Assembly: GCA_020736575.1 (NCBI GenBank)
Contig: JAGPYM010000001.1
Location: 3,348,001-3,412,000, forward strand
Source: Thelonectria olida
Taxonomy: Eukaryota; Ascomycota; Sordariomycetes; Hypocreales; Nectriaceae
Direction of reading: 5' to 3'
Length of the DNA stretch: 64,000 nucleotides
Every line of letters starts with the position of its first letter. Position 1 is the first letter of the stretch. The translations under genes were made by a program, and so were the position numbers. This document shows, in pieces, positions 45,155-58,495 of the stretch. Below the pieces are notes generated by a model. The model was not told where the DNA came from. It saw only the letters and a list, made by a program, of their open reading frames with translations, and did no database searches.

Positions 45155-48100
45155 TTACAAGTCTCCCAACAGGCCGCTCTCCATGAGGCTCTGGTAGAAC
45201 TCGGGTTCAAGGAACGTCTTGACGCTGATGTCCTCGCTCAAGCCCTTCCGCCGTCGTGTCTTAAGCACAAAGTCCCGGGCCGTGGCCTGCGCCGACGCCG
45301 GCTGCAGCGGCCGGATGAGTTGTTCTCTGTCAAGGGGATCGCCAGGCACGATGCTCCAGCTATCGAAGACGAGACTTACCATGGAGCTGCCTTGGGTTTT
45401 GATGCGCAAATCCGTTTCGAAGCCGAAACTGTCGATGACGGGCAGTAAGCCGTTGACACGGTACAATGGCGTTCCGGCCACGGGGCCATCCGACAGGACA
45501 TGTCCACGACGCCGTGAGAGGACATTGTAGACTTCCATATAGGAGTCTTCGGGTCCCGTAACTGACACGGAGTAGACGGGCTCCATCAGGCGCGGGGATG
45601 CCATGAGGAAGGATGAGTAGCATGCTCGGCGGGAGGTAGGGATGATTTGGCCACCACCGCGGAAGATTGCCTCGTTGGCCAGCAGCACATCTGTGACCTT
45701 GAATTTCGTGTTGCGAATAGCTGCGCGCAATAGTTAGCGGGTAGTTCTCTCTCGGCGTCCAAGCAAACCCGGTTTCTTGTTGGGGTTACATCTCCCAAGC
45801 CCAAGCCCGAGAAATGCATCTGCCGCGATCAAGGGAACGATCGTCGAAGGCAAAATCCCCTCCACAGCCCCCGGCCCGTCGCGGCGGTGATATCGTTCCC
45901 TGATGGACATGGGTATAACCGCACTTAGTAATGGCTGGCTCACACTCGAGTCGAGTGAAGCCAGTCAAGCAGTGGTACCACTGACATCAGCGAAACACGA
46001 CCCCTCCAAGGGCACCACCCATCATCCACCCTTGCTGGCGGGCAAAGCAGGATTGCAGGCTGCATTAGGGCGGTAGGCATGGTGCAATCAGGGGTAGAGG
46101 GGGGTGTTCGATCCCCACAGACATGCTGCGACCGAGGCCCACCGCTCTCGAGACATGAGGCCAGGGTTTGGAAGAGGGCTGGCTCACTGGAGCCTTCGCC
46201 ATGTCGGACACTTTTGCCCTTGGGACAGACGAGATATGACACCAGGATCGCGATGACGACGACGAGGGATGAAAATAGGAAAGTGACAAGAGAAAACGGA
46301 AGGGGTTTGGAACTCACGTTCTTCGCACAAGGGGCCTTCGCGAGTGGCCCAGCTGAAACCCTGTCGAATCGACTCCTTCACTGTGTTCAGAAGCTTTTTG
46401 TCGACCTGAGACAGATATTGTCAGCATGCTTACTTAGCCGTGAATAGCAGAGAACCGGCTCAGATTCAGGGCCCTTCATTCGCAGAAAAGAGTAGAAGAA
46501 TGTGAAGGCCATGATAGACGTACCTCAGTCGGAAGAGTGTCATCCTGAAGGATGTTTGGGCCAGACTCATCGGGACCGAATGCCCAAATACTTCTTGCTG
46601 CTAGCTTATCCCAGCCGTGTTTCTCCTCGAAGAATCTGGCTGTCTTGCGGATTGGATCGCGAATACGTACGGCCCCTGTCTCGATATCGGTTGAGATGCC
46701 CTTCTCAAGCTGCTCGGCAACCACGGTAATCTTGTTCTTTTTGTTTGGTGTAATGGCGTAGCATTTGGTCGCTGACGTCTCGACAACGGTCTCGCAAAAC
46801 CTGGTGACGGGATCTGAGACTTTGATATCCATCTCGGCATACAAGCGGCGCAAGTCGTGCAGGACGCAGTCCATGTACAATTCGCCAGTGCCAAGAATGA
46901 TGTGCTCGCCAGACTCCTCGACCTTGGTATCGATGAGGGGGTAAGACTTTTGGATCCTGCGCAGGCCGTCCAGCATCTTGGGGAGCTCGGAGGGGTTGAT
47001 GGGCTCGACAGCGACCTTGAGGACAGACTCGGTGAAGTGAGTGACGGGACGGAAGATGTACACATCTTCATCACCTTCAAGCTTAGGTGGAACCAGGGTA
47101 GCTGACTTGACAATGGAGTTGTCAACACCACTTAGTAGCACCAGGTTTCCGGCGGGCACACCATCAGTCGGGATGTTGTATCTCGATTCGCCAATGAAAA
47201 CCTCGGAGACGGTGGCCATAACCATATCTTCCTCATCATCGAGAGAGTAGCCCTCACCAAGAACGCGAACTTGCATGCCTGGCCGAACGGTTCCACTGAG
47301 TACACGGCCAAATGAATGGAAGCTTTTGGCGTCCGAGGTGTTGAAAAGCTTGGTGACATGAACAACGAGAGGGCCGTCCGAGTCACAGGCTTTCATGGAG
47401 CCCGCGAGCTCGCTATCTTCAGGGCCGGTATAATATCTGTTCAAGAGCCGCACGGCAGTCTCCATGGGGGAAGGAATGTGCTGAATGACCATGTCGACGA
47501 ATCCTGTCGAAGGACCAAAGAATTGCTCGCATACCAACTTAAGAATCACTTTGGCGTCGGCATTGTACTGAGAGGGCTTCAGCTCAATGCCCAGTGATGC
47601 CAAAACCGGTCGTAATTGCTCAGGGCTGTCACTGATCGCGTGTGTAAAGATCTTGTATATAGGCTCCAAGACGAAATGAACAAAGGACCTCGCGGCGCGC
47701 TCCTCGATGGGTTTCCGTGTGAATGTGCGCTTCTTTGGATTGTAATAGACGTCTCCCCAGAGCCGCTTTGCGAATTCTTCTGTGTTAATATCCCCAAAGG
47801 TGTCTGTGTACATCTTGGCGAATGAGGCAAGGGTGAAGCACCATCCCATGTCGGTGCAGGTGAAGAGAACATTACCCTTTTCAGGGCTTATCCGCTTTGA
47901 GGCTGCAGTGGCAGGGGCTGTGTTTGTGATGATGGTGTTGACTTCCTCAACAACATGCTTAAGCTTGAAGTATGCATCCTTAGGAGGCAACTTGAGCTCG
48001 AGGATCAAGCGGTCCATCTTGTTGATAACAAGGGTGAGAGGGATGTCCTCAAGCACAGCATGCTTGATGATCTGCTCCGTGTTGACCTGGACACCCTCAA

Positions 48101-48940
48101 CCACGTCGACAACTAGACACACGCCATCGACCAAGCGAAAGGCAGTTGCGACCTCATCAACAAAGTTGACGTGGCCGGGTGTATCAATCAGGTTGATGAG
48201 GTGTGATTTGCCCTTCGTGCTGGGCAACACCAAGCTCATTGGTGCCGACTTGATCGATATGCCACGCTCCCGCTCCAAGATGTGAACGTCAGTGTATCTC
48301 AACTGCTCGTCCCTCCTCTTGCCAACCCTCTTCTCCAATCGATCGGTGATATCATGAGTCTCGAGAACTAGCATGTCCATAAAGGCAGTCTTCCCGTGGT
48401 GCAAGTGGCCGGCCAAAGCGATATTTCGGGTCTGCTCGGGGAAGTTCATCAGATCGGTCATGAACTCGCGATCGAAGAAAACGGGCGGCAGGTCGGCCTC
48501 CTCAATGCTGAACTTCTTCTGCTCGACGGGGGCAATGATGGGTTGGGTGAGTGGTTGCGCGTCAACCTCTTCGACGCGGGTCTCGACATCGGCGCCATAG
48601 ACCTGTTCGGCAGTCGGGTAGTACTGTTTATCCTCGTGGAGGATAATTGCATTTGATGGTCCATCTGTTGAGTCGCAAGACAATGTTAGCTTCCAAGCTC
48701 CCAACACATGGATTGCGCATCGCGTACCGTCAATCTCCATCAACTCCTGGCCAGTCGCGCCAGTCGCCTCCTCGGGTTCGTCATCGTAGATGTAGTCTCC
48801 GGCCTCAACACCCGCCTCAGACGCCTCCTCGGACTCTGCCTCCTCGCCAATGAAGTTACCGAACCTGTAGAGAGCTCGAGTTAGCGTGTCGCCGGAAATG
48901 GAGGACGGAAGAGGGCTCACTCGTCGTAAAGGTCATCCAT
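45155..48940 (-). CDS. SNU114: U5 snRNP GTPase SNU114 (EF-2-like, EFTUD2)
   Basis: Five exons: 48940-48921, 48864-48728, 48664-46524, 46405-46318, 45720-45155, giving 983 aa. The tiny first exon encodes MDDLYDE, joining EFGNFIGEE as in other Snu114 proteins. An acidic N-terminus comes first, then the GTPase domain with G1 GHLHHGKTA, the switch region [10 protein letters not shown]3 DTPGH and G4 NKMD, then EF-2-like domains II-V ([73 protein letters not shown]). The protein controls Brr2 helicase and spliceosome activation and disassembly. Intron 2 (63 bp) is a multiple of three with no stop. The last intron (45721-46317) is 597 bp, very long here; its ends are GTGAGT and CTAAC...GCAG. Start and end fit the family length. 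Confidence 0.96.
45721..46317 (-). other. Unusually long intron of SNU114
   Basis: This 597-bp intron contrasts with the 45-120-bp introns elsewhere in the window. It has normal ends and a CTAAC branch site near the 3' end. I looked for box C/D snoRNA motifs on the gene strand and found none; no conserved frame is visible. What it holds is unknown. Confidence 0.7.
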
Positions 48941-49822
48941 CTTTTCCGAAGAAGTAGCGCAAAGTATCGAATAGGTTGCGCGAACGGCAAAACGAGGGAA
49001 ATGGCTTCTCTTGTCAAGATTCACCCAAAACTTGACAACCCTCTCTGCCTCGCGCGCGCGTCAGTGCTCTGTTGGTAAGGCGTCGCTAGACTTTTCGATG
49101 GGGACAGAGCGAGGCTGCGACTCATCACGTGCCAACCTGCAAGGCTGCAGCATCAAGTTAGTCGGCGCGTTTTTAATTGGCGGAGCCAAAAGCAGGTTTT
49201 ATGGGGCAAGAACGGTAGTCCAGGGTTGCACCTGCCGACAGCGGCGCCTGGCAACAGCCGCGCCCCTCCATGATGCTCCATGTCCTCCATGTACCTCCAT
49301 CTGGCAGAGCATCTAAGTGGGCTAGTGGCCTCGCGACTTTATATCATGCAGTCGCATTGTGGCTCCTCCGTGGGATGGACTCCGTACCCCCAAAAAATGA
49401 GTTAAAAAATTATTCTCGTCCTCTTCAGCTTGACAATTGCAAGCGCGAATTAGGAAATGGAGGGGGGCATTCGGCGAGAATACGTAACGCTCCGGGTGGG
49501 ATGTCTTGAAGAAACCCCCAATTGTCAATTGCTCACTAAGGTAAGGAAGTACCTAATTGTCTTAGTTCCCGCTTAGAGGCTGCATGTACCGAAATACGTA
49601 GGTACGATTCCGAATACGCAGCTTAACGCAGGCGTGTCTTGGTAAAGATGGAAGGAACGAACAAGGGACCGAACTTAGCTTAAATTATTTACACAAAGGG
49701 CGCCCAGCTTCCAGCTTTCTCCCAACAAAATATTTCCGCAACCTCTTTTCTCCCATCTCTTCTCCTCCAACTTGCACCTTGACTCATCCTCACAAAGATA
49801 TTCTCTCTCGTCAGCTTCCAAC
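48941..49822. promoter_or_regulatory. Divergent promoter region, SNU114 / ERG10
   Basis: No gene is supported in these 882 bp. CACGTG occurs at 49126-49131. The part after 49690 is pyrimidine-rich on the plus strand (TCTTCTCC-like tracts), as expected just before the ERG10 start. Confidence 0.5.
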
Positions 49823-51270
<1,448 letters not shown>

Positions 51271-52001
51271 ACGGGTTACCGTCAGGACATTATGACTTCA
51301 ATGAAATACTTTGGTGACGCAGAGTTGCCTACACGTATATGAATGGGATACGGCACGAGGATATACAAAAGCGCGTCGCTATATCTGGTGGATATGGATA
51401 TAGCTGAAGAATCGTTGCTGCTCTATACCTGATAGATCTAGTTAATTTACAATAAAGTTTATTCAAAACATGCAGTGTCTACATGGTGTCTCAGTCAGCG
51501 AGAGTAACCGTTTTTTTAGTACTGGCGAGAACGCATTCACTGTATTGATTCTAGAGTACAATCGAGAAGGGGCATGGAACCCATCCTCACATCCACCTCG
51601 TGTCCTTCTGCGTTTTGAGAGTATAGACTCATAAAATATGTGCATCATCCTCTCCCTCTGCATACAAAGATGGAAAGGATGACTCCCCTACTAACACGAT
51701 GATGTCCCTATCTCCAGAGGACAGCATAGCCAAAGGACAAACGATGACGGCAGTGAAAAAGAAGAAAGAAAATAAGAAACGATAGGAAGACCAGGGCAAT
51801 AATAACCAGTAATCAAAGCAAAAACGCTCATCAAATCCCCTCCGGCCGTAGCCATAAAACCTGGTCCCTAAAGTCCGACGTGATGTCAATGCACTCACAA
51901 GCCGAATTGGACCGTGCGATTCCCTGTTCCCGCGGTATAATTTCCTTAGCAATGTCATCAACTCACTTCAACCCCATCTGAGGCTTGACTGGAAGGGTCG
52001 T
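51271..52001. other. Convergent intergene, ERG10 / SIN3
   Basis: These 731 bp hold AT-rich 3' sequence of both genes. No further feature is supported. Confidence 0.45.
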
Positions 52002-55000
52002 CTAGTCCATCTCAACATCATCTTCATTGGCGCTTGGGGGTACGATTCCCTCGTCCAGCCAGCGACGGAAGTTCTTATTGCGCTCCTGGACCTCCTCGGG
52101 ACTGACATCCTTGGTCCAGGCAGGGTTGTGCACCCACTTCTCGAAGAGCTTGTTCTCGCGGTGGTTGGACATGGCGCGGTTGAACTTTTCGCGACGCTCC
52201 CGCTGCTCGCGCGTCTTCGCCTGGTCGTAGACGGAGTATTCCGACGTGCCCGCACCCCATACCATTTTAGAGCTCTTAAGGCAAATGCTAATGGTGAGTT
52301 CCTCCTGATAAGAGACGGGCTTGGGGATAGCATCCTCATCCGAGTCGGCGTCACCAGTGGGAAGGTTGCGGGTGAGCACCGACTTCTGGAGCTTGGCTCT
52401 AGGAATGCCCTCAGTGGGCTCAACGCGGATATAGGATGAGATGTAGTACTGCCAGCGCTCGCGGAGCTGCATCTCATCCATGTAAAATGTCGTCTCCTCT
52501 CTCTGAAGCCAGCGGACGGTAGCCTCTGCTTTGGCAGGAAACTATAGAGATGGTTAGTAAGTTGATGCTTTGTACAAGGTGGTAGTTCAACTTACCCAGC
52601 AAACCACAAAGACGTCACCATCCTTAACACACTTCTCAGCAAACTTTCGAGCACTGATCTCCGTCTGATAGCTCGTCTCCTCCTTTTCTCGGCTGGAGAG
52701 ATATTGCTGAATCAAGTCCGGTGTCTTCTCCTTGGCATCGGTGCTGCTGCACGTGAGGGCGAGCCGGCACATAGTCTTGAGCAGATCTTGGATAGTGTAC
52801 ACCTTCCAACCGGTTTTAAGGTAGTAGTGGCGCATCACATCTTGGTATCGGTTCTCGTCAACCTCGCCAGAGATATAATCCTCAATCAGCTCGACTGTCT
52901 TGGGCCAGTAAGTATCAGGAGAGTCGTTGAGGTCAAAGAACTTCATATGGTTCTCTGTAAAGCCAATGTCTCTGGCAGGCTTTTCTTTGTTGAGGCGATC
53001 AACTTCCTTGGCCACCTTGTCTCTGCTTTCCTTGAGATCTTGCAGTCGCCTGTAAAGGTTTTGGAAGATGCTGAAGAAGATGAACAGGGTCTGGTTGCAG
53101 AAGAAGTTATACCATGGCCGGGAGAAGAAGCCGTCGGCCTTCAATTCGCCATCAGCGTTCAGCAAAGCGTCACTTTGCCCCACAAGAACTGGCTTGGGAA
53201 TTGTGGGCATCCATCGCTCATTAGAACCGTCATGGGCGGCATCTTCAGAAGCATCGGGCATTTCCTCCTCGTTAGCCGAGGTGGCGTCAGGTGTCGTCTC
53301 TTTGCTTCCCGAGGCGGCGCTGCCCTCCTTTTGACCTCGAGACTTGCTGCCGTTGCGACCAGGGTCGAGAACTCCCCTAAGCAGATCTCCCTTCTTGCCG
53401 TTACGGCGGCTGCGACCATTGGTCAATTCAGCTGGGGTATGATCTTCAACCTCTTCTTCTCCCGAGTCGGGAGGAAGCGTGGGAAGCTTATCTTGGATGC
53501 TCTCCAATGGGATGTCGAAGAAGGCAGTAATGAAATTAGAGAAGAAATCAAGCATGCGTTCCTTCTCTTGAACACTATGCTGACCGCTGTGTAATGCGTA
53601 GAGCATCATTAGGCGCAGAAGAGCAATAATGGTATCCTTGTCAGCAAAGTCCCAAACAAATTGGTGACGAGGCGCCTTGCCCTTCAGGGCGCGCTCGCGG
53701 CGCTGCTCCTCATGCTTAGTCTTGATGACATCAACAAGGTGCTTGGCCGTTAGGTTTCTCTTGTCATTCTGTTTGACAAGAATACCCATGTGGTCGAGGC
53801 TCTTCAGGTGCATGTTGTCGGTTTGAGAGTGCCAGACCTTCTCCCACTCACGCTGAGAGAATCGCCATTCCTCGTCCTTCTGCTTCATTCGGGCGAGGAG
53901 AACGGGCACAACATCAAAGGGATGGGCGTACATGTCGTTGACGACATCAATACCTCGATCACCGTAGATCTTTTTGCAGACACGCTTGAAGATAGAAGTA
54001 CTCTGCTCCGCAAGGGCAGCCGGCATCTGGAATGCCTCTCTTTCGGGAGGAGACATGGCAAGCATCTGCTGGGCGATGGGTTCCAGGAGCTGAATGCATT
54101 TGATGTTGATCTCAATATTGAAGTCGTAATCGTGGCGTTCCTCTTCGATGCGGTGCAAGCCCTCCTCGAATTGGTTCTTGCGGTGGGCAACGAACCCGGA
54201 GTCCTCAGATGCCCAAGTAGGATGCGACGCCCATTCATCGTTGAGAACTGAGTTGCATAGTTCGTCACGGCCACTGCATGGTTTGAGACGTTCTCTTTTG
54301 GGCAGGAGACGGTAACTTGGGCCATATCCTCTGCAATTGCTCAGAGAGACCTTGTCGGTGGGAGGCGCCGGGCGGTTTTCGATGATAACGTCTTGGGTCT
54401 CAACACCAACGAAAGTCTTCCAGAAGCTCATCAAATCAGGGTTGGCACTAATGAACTGCGCACCCTTGTGGAATAGAGTGTTTTTATCAATGATGTTTTG
54501 ACTGAATAGATTACAGAGTTTCAAGAACTCGTTCATCGCAGATCGGTTACCAAGGAACTTCTTGACTCGCTCAAAGAAGGCGATTTCATCTTGGTTCGAC
54601 GTGGATGACGATCGTGGCGGGCAAGGCTCAGGCATGACGGGAGTCAGTGTGGGTTCGACCGCTGAGCCCTCGCCTGCAGGTCGAGCGTTGTGATTCAGCT
54701 TGGGTCTCTTGTTGCCATTCACGCTCGGAGCGGGAATTCGAGCAGCCGTCGGGGTTTCCACGAGGACAGGTCCGGTAGGAGTGGACTGCTTGTCAGCACG
54801 AGGCCGCTTCTTGTTATCCTTGGTCGCGCTTGCTGGAGGTGCGAAGCTTCCGAGAGGGGGCATCTTTTGGCCATCTCTCATTCCGGGTTGAGGAGTATGG
54901 CTTGGGCCTGTGGGGGTGCCCTCCTCCATGCGGCCGGGAGTCGCCTTCGCTTGACCAGCGGATTCAGGCAGGAATTGCTTGAAATCCTCGAGTAGGTCAG

Positions 55001-57049
55001 GGGCCGAGTTGAACAGGGTGGTAACCTGAGCGTAAACGTCCTGAATCGGCTTCTGTTCGCGCTGGTATGTCTGAAGTATCTCGAGAAACTGCTTGTATAT
55101 CTCAGGTTTGTCCTGAAATCGATTCTGTGAGATGCCGTTAGGTCGACTTGCGGGAGTTTGGCTGCAATTTGCGCCACGTACCTTGATTTTGTTCACATAG
55201 CTGATGGCATGGTTGAATTCAACAGGTCCACGGCGTTCCATATTTGCTTGGTTGGCCGCGTTGCCGTTGACAGCGGCTTGCCCTTGCGGCGTGGGAGTCA
55301 AAGCGTGACGAGCGTTCGGTGCATCCCCAGGGGGTCCGCTCCCGAATCCAGCACCTCGACCTCGTTGCTGTGAGCCAGGCGCGTCGAATCCAGAGTTCTG
55401 GGCAGCAGCTTGCACAAAGAGGCTTGCGCCGTTTTGAACAGGTGTACTGTAGGAAACCTCTGGGCTTTCGATACTGTGTTGAGGGCGCTGCTGCCACTGG
55501 CCACCGCGCTCCGGGAAGATGGGCTGGGTTCCAGCAGCTGGCCCATGTCCATCAGGTTGGTTGCCACGACCTGTAATCGACTGAACCGTGGTGCCCATGG
55601 GGGTCGTGACTCGAATGGTATTGGGATCATTTCCAGCTCCGCACTCAATCCTATATCCGGGAGGTAGGAAGGTATTGAAACCTTGGATTAAGTTCGGATG
55701 GCCGGCGAAAAGTTCAGACACCCGGTTGATAACTCCTGGTGTATCAATTCTGTGCTTGTTAGCTCGTACGAAAATAAGTGTGCCATCGAAACGTAAACAT
55801 ACGCTTGGCTCTTGAAATCCTTCATAATATCAAGGAACCTGTTATAAACGTCGGGCTGGTCATGGAACTGGACCTTAACTTGATCCAAGTACGTAAGAGC
55901 GTCCTACCAAGAAACGATTAGTGTCTGGCCTGCAAATTCCTGGTCATGAAGGAGAATGCTCGGGTTGCGGTACGATGTAAGCGTGGTAGTTGCACCACAT
56001 GGCAGCATTCCCACCACATGAAAGAATCGCGCCCTCTCCGCCTCGGCCGAAAACTCCCACCAGATGTCCAGCCACTAGCGGGACGTCGAGGGACGACGGA
56101 TTTAGGTCCATGATGGGTGAAGTTGAGCTGGCGAGAACAACACAACCACTCAACCAAGGCTGCACGGCGAAACAAGGTGTTGTCTTGTGCTTTGGAGGAA
56201 ACTTGTTTCAAACAAATGCGTGCTTGATGAAGAGGGAACGGTAGGGGAAGGTAGAGGTCAAGGTCAAAGACGAGATGGAGCAAACGCCCGTGAATCATCA
56301 ATGGTTCGCCCACGGTGAATTCATCTGGTTTGTCCTGAGTGGTCGCAGGTGCTAACGCCATCCACACCTCCAATAGGCGGGTGTTTGCCAAATGACATCG
56401 AAACAGCATTTGTACTCACATTCAGTATCGGCTGCTGGCCTTGACTAATGACACCAGGAATCTGATGCGCAGCGGAGCCCGGGGTTGGGAAAGGCGCACC
56501 CTGTGCAGGTGCCCCTCGCGGTCCGTCTTGCGGCTGCAACGGACCGCCAAACACAGCCGCGGCCGCGCTCGTGACGGCTTGCGACGCGGACGGCGGCGCA
56601 GTTGTGTGAGGCATCGGCGCAAAGATCTGGTGCTGCGCGTTCGCCGCGTTGTGTGCACCGTGTGGGATTTGACGGTGTTGTTCGTTCTGGGGGCCGGGGA
56701 AGTTGGCCAACGGGCCACCGGAGGGCGCACCAAGGGGAATTGGGGGGGCATTTCCGTTGTGATTCGCAAGGAGGCCCCCCGGGCTATGGATCGCGCCGGG
56801 AATGCGTGAAGCTACCGGCTGGTGGATGGGAATGGAGCCTGCGCTGCTGTGGTGAGGAGTTGTTTGGTACCGATCGCCCGAGTCTCGCTCTCGTTCGCGT
56901 TCGCGCTCACGGTCTCGCTCTCGTTCTCGTTCTTGGTCCCGTCGAGCCATCTCTTCGTGCTGTTGGATTGCCCGGTGTCGTTCGTCCATTTCGCGATCTC
57001 GATCGTATCCCGCGGCGGCGCTGCCACCATGAAGGTTCTGGCTGTTCAT
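52002..57049 (-). CDS. SIN3: Transcriptional corepressor SIN3
   Basis: Five exons: 57049-56420, 55903-55803, 55749-55182, 55124-52596, 52541-52002, giving 1,455 aa. The N-terminus is low complexity with an Arg/Glu/Asp repeat (about 40-60). Paired amphipathic helix 1 spans about 211-275 ([34 protein letters not shown]), PAH2 about 420-490 ([26 protein letters not shown]) and PAH3 about 610-680 ([16 protein letters not shown]). The histone-deacetylase interaction domain follows ([44 protein letters not shown]), then the conserved C-terminal domain ([36 protein letters not shown]). SIN3 bridges DNA-bound repressors and the Rpd3 deacetylase. Intron 1 (55904-56419) is 516 bp, unusually long; intron 3 (55125-55181, 57 bp) is a multiple of three without a stop and lies inside PAH2. 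Confidence 0.96.
55904..56419 (-). other. Unusually long first intron of SIN3
   Basis: This 516-bp intron has GTGAGT and CTAAT...GGTAG ends and separates the low-complexity N-terminal exon from PAH1. No exon or RNA motif is visible inside; the frames crossing it show no domain. Size alone makes it unusual among the short introns of the window. Confidence 0.7.
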
Positions 57050-58495
57050 GCTGATCTACACAGACGGGAAGAGGAATACGTCAGCCGCATCGTCCAGCAA
57101 AGTTTGGAATAGAAAATGAAAGTTCCAGCTCTTCATGACGTGGCATGATCCGCCGAGGCGAAGGTATCTCAAGCCGGCAAGCTGAAAGAAACAGGGCAGC
57201 GGGGAAAGCAAGCTTGCAGCTCAGGAGAAGGTGAATTCAGTCGCGACGCAAAAGGCTGTACCAAAAAAAAAGGACTTACACTGGATGGATAAGGCCAGAG
57301 CCAGCTTGCCTCTACATGGAGACGAGATTTTCTTCTGATAGCTGGTAAAGGAGCCCTGGGATGGTCTCGAAGAAAAAAAAAAGGCGGCGATGGGTTGGTG
57401 GGCAGGATTCTTGTCTTTCGTGCAAACTTGCGAAAGAGCTCCGGCTCGGGTGACGAGGGATCTGAACGAAGATCGCACTGGCTGGGGGCGCTTCGCGGAA
57501 CAGACCGCGTCACGTGCTGATAAGCTTGGCCCTTTGGTCCTCGGCGGGCTTATCTCGGGGTGTGGCGGGTGTGGTCATCGTTTTTCTCTTCTTTCTCTTA
57601 TCGATTGCCTCCTTGCTTCTGTTTTTAGAGCGGAAACTGGCGGCACTAAATTTCCCCTGTCGCAGGCCGACGTCGGCTCAAGCAAGCAGAAGAAGCTGAA
57701 AAACGCTTACATAGTATACCGAATAATCAATTGCTGTCATCATGCATGTGCCATTGTCATCCTATCATAGCCGAAGTGTCCTTTTCTTTGCATATTGTTC
57801 TTTTTCATCTCTGTACGTACCTATTGTCTCATTCATTCTTTCTTTTCTAGTTCAGTATCTCCCAGTCGTTTGTAATGAGGTGGAGCCACCGTTGGATATC
57901 CACGACGTCCCATAGGGCAGACAATTCTACTCAATATTCCGATGCCGACCGCCTGCCCTATTTAGATGGCCAGCACCAATATCATCATACAAACAAGCAT
58001 CAATTCATCCTCAATAGGCACTCGCCACAGGTTAAGGGGTTTTGGGCTTTATATCGAAAACGGTTGAGTAGCCTAAATAGCATCTAGTTGTTTCGCCAAG
58101 TCACAAAATCGTACTATATAGATTGGAGACACCATAGCAGCAATCGCAAAGGACAAACCACCTTGTATGCACTTTTCGAAGGATATCTACACTGATGCGT
58201 TCTGAACGCGCTGGATCATACATTACTTACCAACCAGCCCTGCTTTTCCCCTTGACCCCCAAACGCCAAATGAAGTGCATTCCTATACAAATAACAAAAA
58301 TAACATCTCGACAGATCGGCTGACTTCTCTTCGACGCATAATGAGTTAGCCATGCCGCTTTCGAGTGGCAAACGGCCTGTTTGCCCAAGCTTCCTTCACG
58401 CCGGGTATTGATCCCTGACCTGCAGACTAGTAGACCTCATCCTCTTCATCTTTTTCATCGTCTTCTTTTCAACTTCCCACCGGTGGTGATTCCTT
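57050..58495. promoter_or_regulatory. SIN3 promoter and TAF2 3' region
   Basis: In these 1,446 bp the SIN3-proximal part holds CACGTG at 57511-57516. The TAF2-proximal part has a 9-bp inverted repeat (ATAGGGCAG at 57912-57920 and its complement at 57953-57961). No gene is supported. Confidence 0.5.

Noticed and set aside
46100..46125. tRNA-like B box (GTTCGATCC) inside the SNU114 long intron, plus strand
   Set aside because: The flanking bases do not form a T stem, and no A box, acceptor stem or anticodon arm can be drawn.
52704..53594. 296-aa plus-strand frame inside SIN3
   Set aside because: It is antisense to the conserved SIN3 C-terminal half, with no domain and no splice context.
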